A stretch of DNA of 31,339 bases, taken from the NCBI GenBank assembly GCA_025201705.1, contig MU616927.1, positions 1-31,339 on the forward strand, written 5' to 3'. Under the pieces are notes generated by a model. It was not told where the DNA came from and searched no databases. It saw only the letters and a list, made by a program, of their open reading frames with translations. Of this stretch, positions 11,075 to 21,808 are shown piece after piece; position 1 is the first letter of the stretch, and each line of letters begins with the position of its first letter. Origin of the DNA: Dissophora ornata. Taxonomy: Eukaryota > Mortierellomycota > Mortierellomycetes > Mortierellales > Mortierellaceae. A program made the position numbers and the translations under genes.

Positions 11075-12624
11075 TTACTTCTTGACACCAACAATGGGCT
11101 TTTTGCGCTCTGGTATCCTTTCCTTCAAGTTCTCTGACTTGGTGTGTTTCCTGACGTTCTCTTCCTTGACCTTTCTGGCATTGATCATAATCGACTTCTT
11201 CTTTGTGGCGGTCTTGATAGCCTTTGGTACATTACGATGACGATTAATCCTCCGGATCTCTGGCACGCTCGCAAACTTCTCCTTGAGTTTCTCCGAGTAC
11301 TCGAGATGGGCTCTCTCACGGTAATCACGGACACCCATCTTTTCAGAGGCCCGGGCCTTCCAGAGACGGACGTTACCGTCATCAGATCCAGAGATGACAT
11401 ACTTGTTATCCATCGTGTAAAGCACAGAGAAGACGCGCTGCATTCGGTTGGTGTGGTAGATGTCGCGAGAGTGTCCAAGGCGGGCATTGAAGAGTCGAAT
11501 GGTTCGGTCGTAGCTTCCTGTCACAATCTCTTCTCCTGTTGGCGAGTAATCGACCGACATACTAAAGAGACACGACAGAGTCAGTTGTTAGAAACCGCTT
11601 CCCACAAGTGTAAACTGGATTCCTGTATCCTCAAAGAAAATACGAGATTTGATGAGAACTGTAAAACTTACACTGCAGAGACGTGGTCCTTGAGAATATT
11701 CTGGGCCTTGTCCATCTTGCGCATGTCAAATGCATAGACGTTATGATCTTCATTCGCTGCTACAAAGTTGAACGCCTCCATCGGGTTCCAAGCAATGGCA
11801 TTCGTCCTCATCGCCAGAATAAGCTTTGTGACCGGCTGCGATGTCCTGAGATCGTACAAGATAATGGTTCTGTCCGACCCTGTCGATGCGATGATGTTGG
11901 TCTCTGTCTGGTTAAACTTGACAGTGTTGATGGTATCGACGCCCCAGTTCAGGGTCTGAACGGGCTCTGCCCTGTCATGGTCCCAAATATCGATCGCAGA
12001 ACCCGATGTCGCAAAGATATTGTCTGACCGATGATGTGAGATCCCGCTGAATGCATTCTTGCCCGTAAATGTCGCCACTGGAATTGTTGATGATGCTCCA
12101 TCAATATCCGTTGAAGGATCCCAAATCTTGACAGTCCGATCATTCGAGCAAGAGAGGAATCTATCCCCTTCCAAGAAACTGGACACGCCTGTAATCATAG
12201 CTTTATGACCCACTGTGCTCCACAACGTCTTTTGTTCCGAAAGACTCCACAATCTGAGATCACCATCGCCTCCGCCCGAGACAAGCCAGTCCAACTTCTT
12301 TGGGTGTTTCGCCATGGCGTAGACACCATCGACGTGGCCAGAAAGGGCACCGACGAAGGGTTTAGCAAACATGCGTTCGACTTTGACGGCGTTGAGGGCT
12401 CGAGTGTATTCACGGGCTTTTTCGAAGGGGTGAAGGGAAGGGTCCAGGTTGCGTTGGAGTTTGTGGATGTCGTTGGAGCGTTGGCGAGTGGACTCTTCCA
12501 CACTGCGGGAGAGGACTTTTACTTTCTGTTGGTTGAAAGGAGAGCATTACGAGCCATATTAGAAACACTGTTCTTTTGAAGGGGCTGCGGATTATGGGCG
12601 TGGCGAGAAAAAGGTACTCACCAT
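11075..12624 (-). CDS. SOF1: Sof1/DCAF13 WD40 protein, small-subunit processome factor (three exons)
   Basis: Exons on the minus strand: 12624-12622, 12525-11672, 11561-11075, giving 447 residues (human DCAF13 is about 445). Exon 1 is only the ATG, followed directly by a GTGAGT donor; exon 2 then opens with KVKVLSRS, the family's conserved N-terminus. WD repeats follow (LSGHVDGVYAMAKHPKKLD, then GSDRTIILYDLRTS, GSYDRTIRLFNA and GSDDGNVRLWKA). The C-terminus is a basic Sof1-type tail (ARASEKMGVRDYRERAHLEY, then RINRHRNVPKAIK). In yeast and human the family acts in 18S rRNA maturation in the nucleolus. The gene is divergent from NOC2 and convergent with the giant TFIIB-like gene. Length and both termini fit the family, so the call is firm. 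Confidence 0.95.
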
Positions 12625-12973
12625 GATGAATGGCTGTTATGAGAGGATGGAGAAGTAACGTTAGATGAGTGGCAAAAGAAGGACACACAGGACGCAATGA
12701 GGGTTCACGTTCTTCATTCCCACAAAGCAAAGGCACAAAAAAANNNNNNNNNNNNNNNNNNNNNNNNNNNNNNNNNNNNNNNNNNNNNNNNNNNNNNNNN
12801 NNNNNNNGTAGTGCTTCGAGCGTAGCAACACATCCCCCCTCTCACACCACCTTGTCTTTCCCATTCAAACATTTGTTCTGTTCCAAGGACGTTGTTGAAT
12901 CTTTAGGAAACCACTCGACCTTCCGTCTCTTTTCCCGCTTACCCATCCCGTTACAACAAACTCACATTTCGTA
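12625..12973. promoter_or_regulatory. Shared divergent promoter of SOF1 and NOC2
   Basis: Only 349 positions separate the two start codons, 64 of them Ns, so both ribosome-biogenesis genes must share this interval for their core promoters and leaders. The NOC2 side is pyrimidine-rich (about 12826-12970). I see no clear TATA box in the sequenced parts. True length is uncertain because the gap size may be an estimate. Confidence 0.6.
12744..12807. other. Assembly gap (64 Ns)
   Basis: An unbroken run of N lies in the SOF1/NOC2 intergenic region, preceded by an A run. It does not interrupt either coding sequence. Confidence 0.99.
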
Positions 12974-15634
12974 ATGGCAAAGGCAACAAAGGCAACTATC
13001 AAGTTTCAGAAGAAGCACCTGAAGACTGCTATTGAGCAGCGCCGGAAGAAGCAAAAGGCCACTCAAATCTACAAGAAGCGCAACCCCAAGAAGTTCGGTC
13101 GTGGCGCCAATGCCGGAAGCTCTTCCGGTGGAAACGGCGAAGACTCTCAGGGCGAGGACGACGGAGTGGAGCAGGGTCAGGAGGAAGATGACGAGGATCA
13201 GAAAGGCGATGACAAGTAAATACCCCCATCTCCATCGTAACAACTCGATATTCCCATCATGCACTGCACACGAGAATGAAAAAAGGGCATGAGTGTTAAA
13301 CAAACCTTTTCAATTGAAAACTATAGGGAAAAGGGCATGAGCGTGGACGAGTTCTTCAAGAATGATCTGGAGTCTGACGACGAAGAACCCGAATCCGACA
13401 ACGAGGATTTCGCAGGCATCGACACTATCGTTGAAGAGGATGATGGCTCAGACATGGAAGCTCCTGCTCCCAGGAAGCAGACTGCTTCTGAGAAGGCGAA
13501 ACAGGCCGCGAAGGAGGAGGCTGCTCAAAAGATCCAATTGCAGGCGTTGAAGGAGAAGGATCCAGAGTTCTATAAGTTCCTGCAGGAGAACGATCAGGAG
13601 CTTTTGGAGTTTGACGGCGAGATGGAGGATCTGCCCAGTGAGGGGGAAGACGACGAGGATGAGGGCGAGGATGAGGATGAGGTTGATGAGGACGAGGAAA
13701 TGGAGGGAAGCGACGAGGAGATGGAAGAGGCCGAGCCAAAGGTATGTTGCTGGATTATGCGCGATAGCTGACAGGAAATACAAGATATACTCATCTAGCC
13801 TTTGTTACTAACCAATACCCGCCATACGACTGCTTTCGTATAGAAAAAGGGCAGGAAGGCTAAGGCGGTGGAAGAGGAGGAAGAGACTTTGGACGGAGTC
13901 CCCCTTGTCACCAAAGACATGGTCGCTGCTTGGCAGTCAGCTCTCGTGGAAAAGCACTCCCTCCGTGCCCTGCGCCGTGTCTTGCTCGCTTACCGTGCTG
14001 GAGCTCACTTGCACGATGCTGAGGATGACCGCAGCTACGCCTATAAGATCAACAGCCCTGTTGTGTTCAACAAGCTGGTCGTCACCTGCTTGAAGTATGT
14101 CATCCCCACGCTGGATCACCACTTACCTATCCAGACTACTTCTGGAGGAAAGTCAAAGCCCGTTAACTCTGGATCGAAATACACGACTCTCCAGCCATTG
14201 ATCAAGTCGTTCCTCCAAAACACATTGTTCTTGCTGAAGGAGTTGACAGACCAGGAGATGATTTACTTTGTAATCCGTGAGTCGGAGAAGGCTATCCGTT
14301 ACCTCGTTGGATTTCCTAAGGTTGCCAAGGACTTGTTGAAGGTATGCAATCTATCATGCTGTCTGAGAACAAGAGAAATCCGTGCACATTTAAAAGCGAG
14401 TGTTTTAACAGTTTTGTCGTTTCGCCTATTCATATCATTGTTATCCTTTTAGCACTTGTTATTCTTGTGGTCCACCGCGTCAGATCGCGTCCGTATCATT
14501 TCATTCCTGACGATTCGTACCATGTGCTTGCAATTGGGACCCAACTACCTCGACCTTGCCTTGAAGGGTGTCTACCTGACGTTTGTCCGCTACGCCAAGA
14601 CAACGACCGTACACACCCTCCCCAATTTGCACTTGATGCAGAACTGCGTCGCACAGCTTTACGGCCTGGATGTTGACCGGTCGTACCAACATGGATTCGT
14701 CTATATTCGTCAACTCGCCATTCATCTCCGTAACGCTGTCTTGATCAAGACCAAGGAGTCCTTCAAGGCTGTTTACAACTGGCAGTACCTTCACTGCCTG
14801 GGTCTGTGGTCTCAAGTTGTGTCAACACACGCTCTCAATAACGCTGGACAGCCTACACCCCTGCATGCATTGATCTACCCCCTGGTTCAGGTCTCGCTTG
14901 GTGCATTGAGATTGATCCCCACATCAACCTACTACCCTCTTCGATTCCAGATTATCCGCAACTTGATTCAATTGATTGAGAACACGGGCACGTTCATCCC
15001 ACTGGCACCTTTCTTGTTCGAGGTCCTTGAAGGAGGAGAGATGAAGCGTCCGGGTCGTAAGGGAACGCTGAAGCCTCTGGAGTGGGATTTGGGATTCAAG
15101 TGCAACAAAGATTACAAGGGCTCGCGTGTGTACCAAGACGGCACGGGAGAGCAGGTCTACGAATTGATGACAGAATACTATTCACTGTTCAGTACATCGA
15201 TTTCGTTCCCAGAACTGGCGATCCCTGCTATTGTGCAGCTGAAGCGGTTCATCAAGAAGTCTGGTCTTTTGAAGCTGACAAAGCAGTTCGCGGGTCTTGT
15301 CGAGAAGTTGGAGCAGAACTCGAGGTTTGTGGAGCAGGAGCGGAACCAGGCAGATTTCTCGCCGAGCGATGCAGCAGGCGTGTCTGGGTTCTTGAGAGAC
15401 CAAGATAAAGAGAAGACACCGATGGGCGCTTACTGGAAGGGTGTGAAGAGGAGCGTGATGGCGAAGAGAAAGGTGATTGAGGAGACCCGTAAAGATAGGG
15501 CAGCAGATAAGGATGATGAAGACACGGCTGGCAGGTCATCAAGGAAGAACGATGACGACGACGAGGATGATGATGAATCGATGGATGAGGATGACTTGGA
15601 GGAGGTTGGGGACGAGGATGACTATAGCGACTAG
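12974..15634 (+). CDS. NOC2: NOC2, nucleolar complex protein 2 (four exons)
   Basis: Exons: 12974-13215, 13327-13741, 13844-14341, 14453-15634; phases join to 778 residues (yeast Noc2 is about 710, human NOC2L about 750). The N-terminus is basic, then comes the conserved GMSVDEFFKNDL and a long acidic region. The NOC2 core begins at VTKDMVAAWQSALVEKHSLR. Diagnostic parts include FLWSTASDRVRIISFLTIR, LALKGVYLTFVRYAK, and YNWQYLHCLGLWSQVVS followed by HALIYPLVQVSLGALRLIPT. The C-terminus ends in another acidic tail (to DDYSD). In yeast the family pairs with Noc1 or Noc3 to assemble and export pre-60S particles. It is divergent from SOF1. Acidic-tail boundaries and intron 1 rest on frame joining; the rest is certain. 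Confidence 0.96.
13806..13812 (+). other. Consensus TACTAAC intron branch site (NOC2 intron 2)
   Basis: A perfect TACTAAC lies 31 bases before the AG acceptor at 13842-13843, inside the 102-base intron. It supports the splice model and shows that this genome uses the classic branch motif at least here. CTAAC- or CTAAT-like motifs occur in several other introns. Confidence 0.8.
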
Positions 15635-16744
15635 AGAAACTATCGCCCTCAAATCCCAGAATCACGCATGCAACATTTTTCTCACTCATCCCATATAGCA
15701 CTTTTACTTCGCACGTTACATTAAAAAATTCATTTAGGGAAAATATTAAACACGAATGGATGGTTGAATGTGACGAAAGTGGAGCGGAAGTTTGATAAGG
15801 TTGTGTCTGAAGACAACAAACGATTTCTCATCATTTATCCAACAGTGGTGAGGTGACCCTTCCTGTTGTTGTTGTTGTTGTTGTTGTTGGCTTTTTTTTT
15901 TTTTTTGACCTGCTTTAAGGTCTGTGTCCGGCTGGACAGAAGAAACACTCACGCGCATCTCGTGGTCTGGTATGGAGCTGAAGATGGAGGGAGGAGAGGC
16001 GCAAACTCTATTAGCTTCTTCCATTCGCAAGGAAAGGCAACAAGAGCGGGATTCGCACCCTGTCAATTGGGTGGAGAAGCAGGAACAACGAGTGCTCACC
16101 AGACTGGCTCTCGTCTGTATTGAGTATTGAAATTGAGCTGAAATTAGTCTGGACGCATGCAATGCACAAAAACGTGGTACAGCGGGTACAACTAGACTAT
16201 CAGCACAAAAAAAAAAAGATTAAAGAAAACGGATCCAGTAACATGGCATGAAGGGAACCTCGCGTGCTGCAGCCAATCTGTTGATTTGTTGTCGTTTACG
16301 TTTTCCTGCAATGCGAACAAGGTTATTTTTGTGCTCGTCGAGGTTGTGGGCTAGACAACACGGGAATGACCCATACCGTGGCATGTTAATTCCTCGAGAG
16401 ACCTTGTCCTCTTTCTAAAAATGAAGTGGCTCTGCCACCGTCCACTGTTTTTTTTTTTCCTTTTCTTCTTTCTACTCCTCACTCCACCGTCTCCTCTCGC
16501 ATCCCCCGTCCTCTCCTTATTCCTCCCTATCCGTCTCATTGTCTCCTCTTTTACATAACGACTGTCTGACACCACACACCTAAGGGTCCTCTCTTCACTC
16601 TTTATTCCATCTTTCTTCCTGGGCTCATAGTGTCTGTCTCTCGAGACGGTCCATTTGTTCAACAACTCGCCGATTATATTATCTACATACTGCACACCTC
16701 GGCACGTCGACAAGTCTCGCTCCACCTTATCATTTCTCCTTGCA
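15635..16744. other. Intergenic region between NOC2 and the MFS transporter gene
   Basis: No supported gene is present. The region holds the NOC2 3' end, a GTT microsatellite followed by a 15-T run, and from about 16450 a strongly pyrimidine-rich stretch that fits the transporter's core promoter and 5' leader. The minus-strand open frame at 16351-16806 overlaps the transporter start and has no protein-like composition. Confidence 0.6.
15864..15889. repeat. (GTT)n trinucleotide microsatellite
   Basis: About nine GTT/TTG units are followed by a run of 15 T (15892-15906). The tract is non-coding. Confidence 0.9.
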
Positions 16745-18187
16745 ATGACTTCCTTCACAAAAGATCGCGAGCCAGAGCAAGAGCGAGAGGCAATCGTAGG
16801 GAGCAACAGCCAACCAAGGGTCTACAAGACCTACAAGGCCCGTTACCTCGGCCTCTTCTCCATTGTTCTCCTCAACATTGCTACGGGTTTCGTCTGGTTG
16901 ACCTATTCCTCCGTTCCCGACGCGGCACAGGCATATCTTAATTGCTCCAACACGGTTGTCAATCTCACAACGATATTGTATTTTATTGCCTATGTGGTCA
17001 TGGCTCCCGTCTCGGGTTGGATGTTTGAGAAGCATGGCATCAAGAAGTCGTTACTGTTTGGAGCTACGATCCAGATTGTGGGTTCTTGGCTCCGCTATTT
17101 TTCCAACTTCATCGACTCAACACCAGAGAGCCCGGGAGGACGGCTGGCACTGACGATGGTAGGACAAATCATTGCAGCGGCAGCACAGCCCTTCTTCTTG
17201 AACGTCCCACCTAAATTTGCGGCTGTCTGGTTTTCTGAAAACGGAAGGACGACAGCGACGATGATTGGGTCAGTTTCGAACGGTTTGGCCGCAGCGCTAG
17301 CACAGTTGATCATCCCAGTGATCACGACGGACGAAACTTCGATGGGTACCTCTGTCTTGGTCTGTGCGGTCCTGTCAATCGTCGCCATCATCCCTGCATT
17401 CTTTGTCGCGGATCGACCTCCAACCCCTCCTTCGCCTTCCGCCGCCGAGGCTTTGCTTGAGACCAATGAGGAGCCATTCTCGGTGTCGCTCAAGAAAGTG
17501 GGCACGAACAAGCAGTTCTTGTTGCTGATGACGGTCTTCGGCACATTTGTGGCCTGCTTCAACGCCTTTTCGTCGTTGATCTCTCAGTTTACATCACCTT
17601 ATGGATACAGCTCTAACGAGGCAGGATATTTTGGCGCCGCGATGGTCATTGCAGGATTGGTCGGTGCCGGTATCTCGGGTCCCATCACCGACAAGTATAA
17701 GCAATACAAGTCCCTCTGCAAGGCCCTCGTCCCATTAGCGACCGCCATGTTTGTTGTCTTTATCTTCGTGGTTCGCAGAGGTGACTTTGGAGGCATTATC
17801 GTGTCGGCGATTCTGTTGGGCTTCGCGTCGTTTGCAGTGTTGCCTGCAGCACTGGAGTTGGCGGTCGAGATCACGTACCCAGTCACGCCTGCGTCGTCAA
17901 CGTCGATCCTGTGGGCATTTGGTCAGCTGTTGAGCGTCATCTTTTTGTTGGTATTGGGAGCGCTGCAGGACGACAACTTGTCAGAGACAAAGGGTATTAA
18001 CCCACCATTGATCTTCTTAGCAGTGTGGTGTCTTGTGTTTGGTGTGGCGCCCGTGTTTCTGATCAACGCGCCATACAAGAGAATGGAGGCTGAGGCGGCC
18101 TCGAGGAGACGGGACATGGTGGATATCACACCGGAGGACTGGGTCGTGACACGTGGTGGCGATAAGGAAGCAATTGAGATGAGTTAA
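16745..18187 (+). CDS. MFS transporter, SLC49/FLVCR-MFSD7-like, 12 TM
   Basis: A single-exon gene of 480 residues. The frame is open further upstream, but the first ATG is at 16745 after the pyrimidine-rich leader. A hydrophilic N-terminus of about 33 residues precedes twelve hydrophobic segments: six, then a cytosolic loop rich in Pro and Glu (RPPTPPSPSAAEALLETNEE), then six. The TM2-3 loop carries a degenerate MFS motif A (GWMFEKHGIKKSLLFG). The passages YLGLFSIVLLNIATGFVWLT and VPPKFAAVWFSENGRTTATM match the SLC49-type branch. Animal relatives carry haem, choline or small solutes; the substrate here cannot be told from sequence. Plasma or organelle membrane location is inferred. It lacks introns while its neighbours have several. 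Confidence 0.85.
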   Translation: MTSFTKDREPEQEREAIVGSNSQPRVYKTYKARYLGLFSIVLLNIATGFVWLTYSSVPDAAQAYLNCSNTVVNLTTILYFIAYVVMAPVSGWMFEKHGIKKSLLFGATIQIVGSWLRYFSNFIDSTPESPGGRLALTMVGQIIAAAAQPFFLNVPPKFAAVWFSENGRTTATMIGSVSNGLAAALAQLIIPVITTDETSMGTSVLVCAVLSIVAIIPAFFVADRPPTPPSPSAAEALLETNEEPFSVSLKKVGTNKQFLLLMTVFGTFVACFNAFSSLISQFTSPYGYSSNEAGYFGAAMVIAGLVGAGISGPITDKYKQYKSLCKALVPLATAMFVVFIFVVRRGDFGGIIVSAILLGFASFAVLPAALELAVEITYPVTPASSTSILWAFGQLLSVIFLLVLGALQDDNLSETKGINPPLIFLAVWCLVFGVAPVFLINAPYKRMEAEAASRRRDMVDITPEDWVVTRGGDKEAIEMS

Positions 18188-18309
18188 AACTTTGTAATGT
18201 GCTGTGTTCAGCAGAAAGAACACCGAGCAGGGCACCTCCTCTCCCCACCGCAACATCACGTGCACTGCTTCTTTAAATGCACGGTACTCTCTTTAGTCGC
18301 ACGTCAAAA

Positions 18310-18315
18310 AATAAA
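18310..18315 (+). terminator. AATAAA polyadenylation signal of the MFS gene
   Basis: The hexamer lies about 125 bases after the transporter stop codon and about 125 bases before the eIF3e start. The short spacer (251 bases) must therefore hold both this 3' end and the eIF3e promoter. Confidence 0.45.
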
Positions 18316-18438
18316 CAACGACGTTTTTTTTCGCCTTCAGGTCCATTGCGTTTGAAGAAACAGCGATTGACATTCACTCCTCTCACTCTTGTCCCCTCTC
18401 TCTCTCATCGCGGAAAGGATTACAGAACCGCAGCAACC

Positions 18439-20460
18439 ATGTCGGCCCAATATGATCTCACCCCAAAGATGATCCCCTTCCTGGATCAGCATCTCGTCTT
18501 CCCCCTCTTGGAGTTCCTCGAGATCAACGAGGTACATTGCATTGGATCTTTCACAATTTGCTGGATCTCAAGATGCTAGCCAAAAAAAAAACACCACAAA
18601 TGCCTTTGCTCGCATCAGCCCAAGTCTGATGGGCCCAAACGCCACGCTATCATCGACATCGACACAGCCATCACTTGGAAAACCAATAGGGCGCTCTTCT
18701 TTTCGGCCAACGACACTAAAGTCTTTCACTTGTTTGTGGCGCTTCTATAGTTGTTCTACACCCCCACGTCGTTGCTGGAGGCCCGCTATGAGCTCTCCCT
18801 GAAGACCAACATGATTGACTTTATCGATAAGCTTCACGGAGAGTTGGAGGATGCCGGTGTCACCCCTGCTGGTGAGTCAATGTCGCTGTTACTAAGAACA
18901 CGCTGTGTTGCGGTCGAAACCAATACCGTCATCCTAACCATTGTTGTGGCTTGCTTCGTGGTGGTGTCTATGTTCGTATAGCCATTGAGCTCGTCAAGAA
19001 GCGCGAGGAGATTCTGGAGCAATTGGAGGCTTCGCAGTCGGAGGCACGCAAGGTCATGGATGTGATCGAGAACCCCGATGTGATCGCAGCTCTTCGTCAG
19101 GACAAGCTTCAGAACTTGCAGTTCTTGAAGGATAACTATGCCGTATGTTGTTGACAGACAAACAAAACAATACAAAACAAAAAGCAACCTGGAATTCATG
19201 GGTTGTCGCAGGGGGCCATAGTATTGCATAGAACTTACGCCTTTACTCTCATGTTCTCCTCCACTTCGCGACAATTAGATGACCCCCGAGATGATCCAGA
19301 CCCTCTACAAGCTTGGCCAGTTCCAGTACAGCTGCGGAAACTATGGTGGTGCTGCTGATATGCTGTACCATTACCGCGTCTTGGTGAGTCCTTCGTTCTC
19401 GTGACTTTCTACAAAGCCTGGGATGTGTGGTAGAGTCTAAACGCAGAATATTAACGACTGTGCCATTTGCTCTACTGGATACGTAAATTCTAGTCGACCG
19501 ATGACAACCTCGGACTCTCTGCTTTGTGGGGCAAGTTGGCTTCGGAAATCTTGGTCGGAAACTGGGAAGTCGCCTATGAGGCCGTTCAGGAATTGAAGGA
19601 GAGCATTGACAAGACTGTACGTTCGCAACATTTCATAGTTGATCCTCAGGATCATTTTTTTTACAAACGTTGAAATTACTATATGACAGGAATGCTGACT
19701 CTTGATATACACTTTACAAAATCCGCAGCACTTCCCTTCTGCTCTTCACCAGCTGGAGCAGCGCACTTGGTTCCTTCACTGGTCTCTCTTCGTCTTTTTC
19801 AATCACCCCAAGGGCCGTGATGCTCTTACCGATCTCTTCCTTCAGCCTGCTTACATCAACACCATCCAGACTTCCTGCCCATGGATCCTCCGCTACCTCA
19901 CAGCTGCTGTCATCACTAACAAGCGCCGTAAGACTTTGATCAAGGACCTCGTCAAGATCATCGAGCACGAGTCTTATCAGTACCGCGACCCCGTCACTGA
20001 GTTTGTCGAGGCACTTTACATTCACTTTGATTTCGATCTCGCCAAGAAGAAGCTTGTCGAGTGCGAGGAAATTCTCGAGAACGAGTTCTTCTTGGTTGCT
20101 ATCCAGGAGGAGTTTATCCAGAACGCTCGCTGCTTCATCTCGGAGACCTACTGCCGTATCCACCAGAAGATTGATGTCGCGGAGTTGTCGCAGACATTGA
20201 ACATGAGCAAGGAGGAAGGAGAGAAGTGGATTGTGAACCTGATCAGGGACACCCGTGTGGATGCCAAGATCGACTACCAGGAGAACACAGTGTTGATGAA
20301 CACGAACACGACGTCGGTGTACCAGCAGATTATTGAGCGGACCAAGGGATTGTCGTTCCGATCGCAGGTGTTGGCGACATCGATCGACAAGCGCGAGAAT
20401 GCTCAGGCTAAGGCTGCACAACACGAGAAGAACCACCCTTCGACGGAGGTTGTTGCTTAA
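18439..20460 (+). CDS. INT6: eIF3 subunit e (INT6), PCI-domain translation initiation factor (six exons)
   Basis: Exons: 18439-18531, 18751-18871, 18982-19142, 19279-19383, 19494-19616, 19729-20460; phases join to 444 residues (human eIF3e is 445). The start [20 protein letters not shown] aligns with the family N-terminus, followed by [11 protein letters not shown]. Later landmarks are [71 protein letters not shown], and the PCI/winged-helix part [20 protein letters not shown] with [14 protein letters not shown] near the end. It is a subunit of the eIF3 complex on the 40S ribosome and belongs to the PCI family shared with proteasome lid and COP9 subunits. Intron 1 is the longest (219 bases). 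Identification is firm. Confidence 0.97.
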
Positions 20461-20790
20461 AAAGGACCAGAGATGGTTTTTTTTATTATGATGTTTTTTT
20501 TTTCTCTCGGTGTTTTGTTTTAGGGATGCCACTTTTTTTTACAATAGTGGGATTTAGAAAGTTGTTGCAGTTAGGAGAGTTATGTTTTTCGAAATAATAA
20601 TTCATTACAGAAAACCACTCCCGATGATGAGGCTGAGCAAACGTGCTCAGAGAGTAAGATGTCCCTGTTGGGCCCAATCAAGACGCCTGTTGCGTTCGCA
20701 CGAGAGTTCTCTCCGAGGATCCATGAAGATTTCGAACCGCATGCTTCTCGCACGGTCGCACACAGTGGAGCTGTGATGTTAATTTTCACC

Positions 20791-20816
20791 AAAAAAAAAA
20801 AAAAAAAAAAAAAAAA
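20791..20816. repeat. A26 homopolymer
   Basis: A run of 26 uninterrupted A bases lies about 185 bases upstream of the LRR-like gene's start. It could act as a nucleosome-excluding poly(dA:dT) promoter tract, or be a retroposed poly-A tail; no target duplication is visible. Its exact length is prone to sequencing error. Confidence 0.9.
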
Positions 20817-20870
20817 GCTCCATGGCTCCGTAGCCCCAAAAATTCCTTTCCAGATACTTCACCAGAGCGG

Positions 20871-20878
20871 TATAAAAG
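20871..20878 (+). promoter_or_regulatory. TATA box (TATAAAAG) of the LRR-like gene
   Basis: TATAAAAG, an ideal TATA element, lies 130 bases before the ATG at 21001. The A26 tract sits about 55 bases further upstream. Together they form the clearest core promoter in the window. Confidence 0.55.
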
Positions 20879-21000
20879 AATACCAATCCCCCCAAAGTGA
20901 GTGATATCCATTTATCCACGATTTACTCTTCTCGATTTTTCGACTAATCATCTTTGCCACCAAAAAAAACATCGCACAAAAACAACAATCCAAGTAAAAA

Positions 21001-21801
21001 ATGTGTGCTGCCTCTGCAATCCCCGACACCCACACCTCAGCCGATGCCGCCTCCAATCCCCAGACGCCGTTTGATGTTTCCTCGATCCTCTCCTCAGAAT
21101 CTGCCACGCTAGATGCCTCGATGACCAAGGAGCAAGTACTCGAGATTGGACAGTATCTCTCCCAACATAACGCGCACTTGACCCGTCTATCACTAAACGA
21201 ATCCTTCAAAGATCTTCAGGATGCGATCAAAGAGTTCCTGTTGCTCCCTTGCTGTTCCGAGCTGCAAATCCTGGAGTACAAAGCCGGTGGATCGAGCTTC
21301 GGTCAGATCCTATTGTCACTAAGCTCGGGTTCAGAAGCACCAGTTTCAGCATCTGCGGCGACTACGACCTTGTTGGATCAGTTGAAGGACGAGAGCTTTG
21401 TACAGGCCCACGTGCCCTTTGCCAAGACGTTGACGACATTGCGACTGGGCTACAACTCGGATGCACCACAGGCCGAGAATGATATTGCTATCTTGAACGG
21501 GCTGTTGAGAAGGATGCCGAGGTTGCAAGAGTTGTCGATGGCGCAGTCTCTGGATAATCTGTCGTTATTCGAGAGCGGTCTGAAGGTGAAGAAAGTGTCG
21601 GTCACGATGAATGTAGACTGCGGGATGGAACAGGAGGAAGTGGAGACGAGGATTCGCGAGCTGGTCAGTGGCAGTGACGATGGAGAGGTGGATTTGAACG
21701 TGGAGATGGATGAGCGCGAATCGAGCTACTATTTGAATTTGAGTCGGGATCGACACTTCCAGGCTTTTATCCGTCGTTTTGGTGGCGATCGCAAGCAGTA
21801 G
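21001..21801 (+). CDS. Unrecognised 266-residue protein with weak leucine-rich-repeat character
   Basis: A single-exon frame starting with ATG directly after an A-rich leader and ending TAG. I do not recognise a family. The N-terminus (1-45) is Ser/Thr/Ala-rich and looks disordered. From about residue 50 there are amphipathic Leu-spaced segments (NAHLTRLSLNESFKDL, CSELQILEYKAGG, AKTLTTLRLGYNSD, MPRLQELSMAQSLDNLSLF) that resemble degenerate LRRs of the kind found after fungal F-boxes, but no F-box is visible. The C-terminus is acidic then basic (ending RRFGGDRKQ). There is no signal peptide or membrane segment. It has its own TATA box and a polyadenylation signal, so it is probably expressed. 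Function is unknown. Confidence 0.7.
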   Translation: MCAASAIPDTHTSADAASNPQTPFDVSSILSSESATLDASMTKEQVLEIGQYLSQHNAHLTRLSLNESFKDLQDAIKEFLLLPCCSELQILEYKAGGSSFGQILLSLSSGSEAPVSASAATTTLLDQLKDESFVQAHVPFAKTLTTLRLGYNSDAPQAENDIAILNGLLRRMPRLQELSMAQSLDNLSLFESGLKVKKVSVTMNVDCGMEQEEVETRIRELVSGSDDGEVDLNVEMDERESSYYLNLSRDRHFQAFIRRFGGDRKQ

Positions 21802-21808
21802 TCGATGA

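Larger units (their letters stand above)
20461..21000. other. Intergenic region between eIF3e and the LRR-like gene
   Basis: It contains T-rich eIF3e 3' sequence, a 26-base A run and a TATA box for the next gene. Short open frames at 20580-20904 on both strands have no family resemblance, and one runs through the A tract as poly-Lys; none is supported. Confidence 0.6.

Noticed and set aside
16655..16744. 30-residue extension of the MFS protein upstream of 16745
   Set aside because: It begins with TTG inside the pyrimidine-rich leader; ATG at 16745 gives a normal hydrophilic N-terminus.
19714..20532. 272-residue minus-strand frame
   Set aside because: It is the antisense of the last eIF3e exon, whose plus-strand protein is clearly recognisable.
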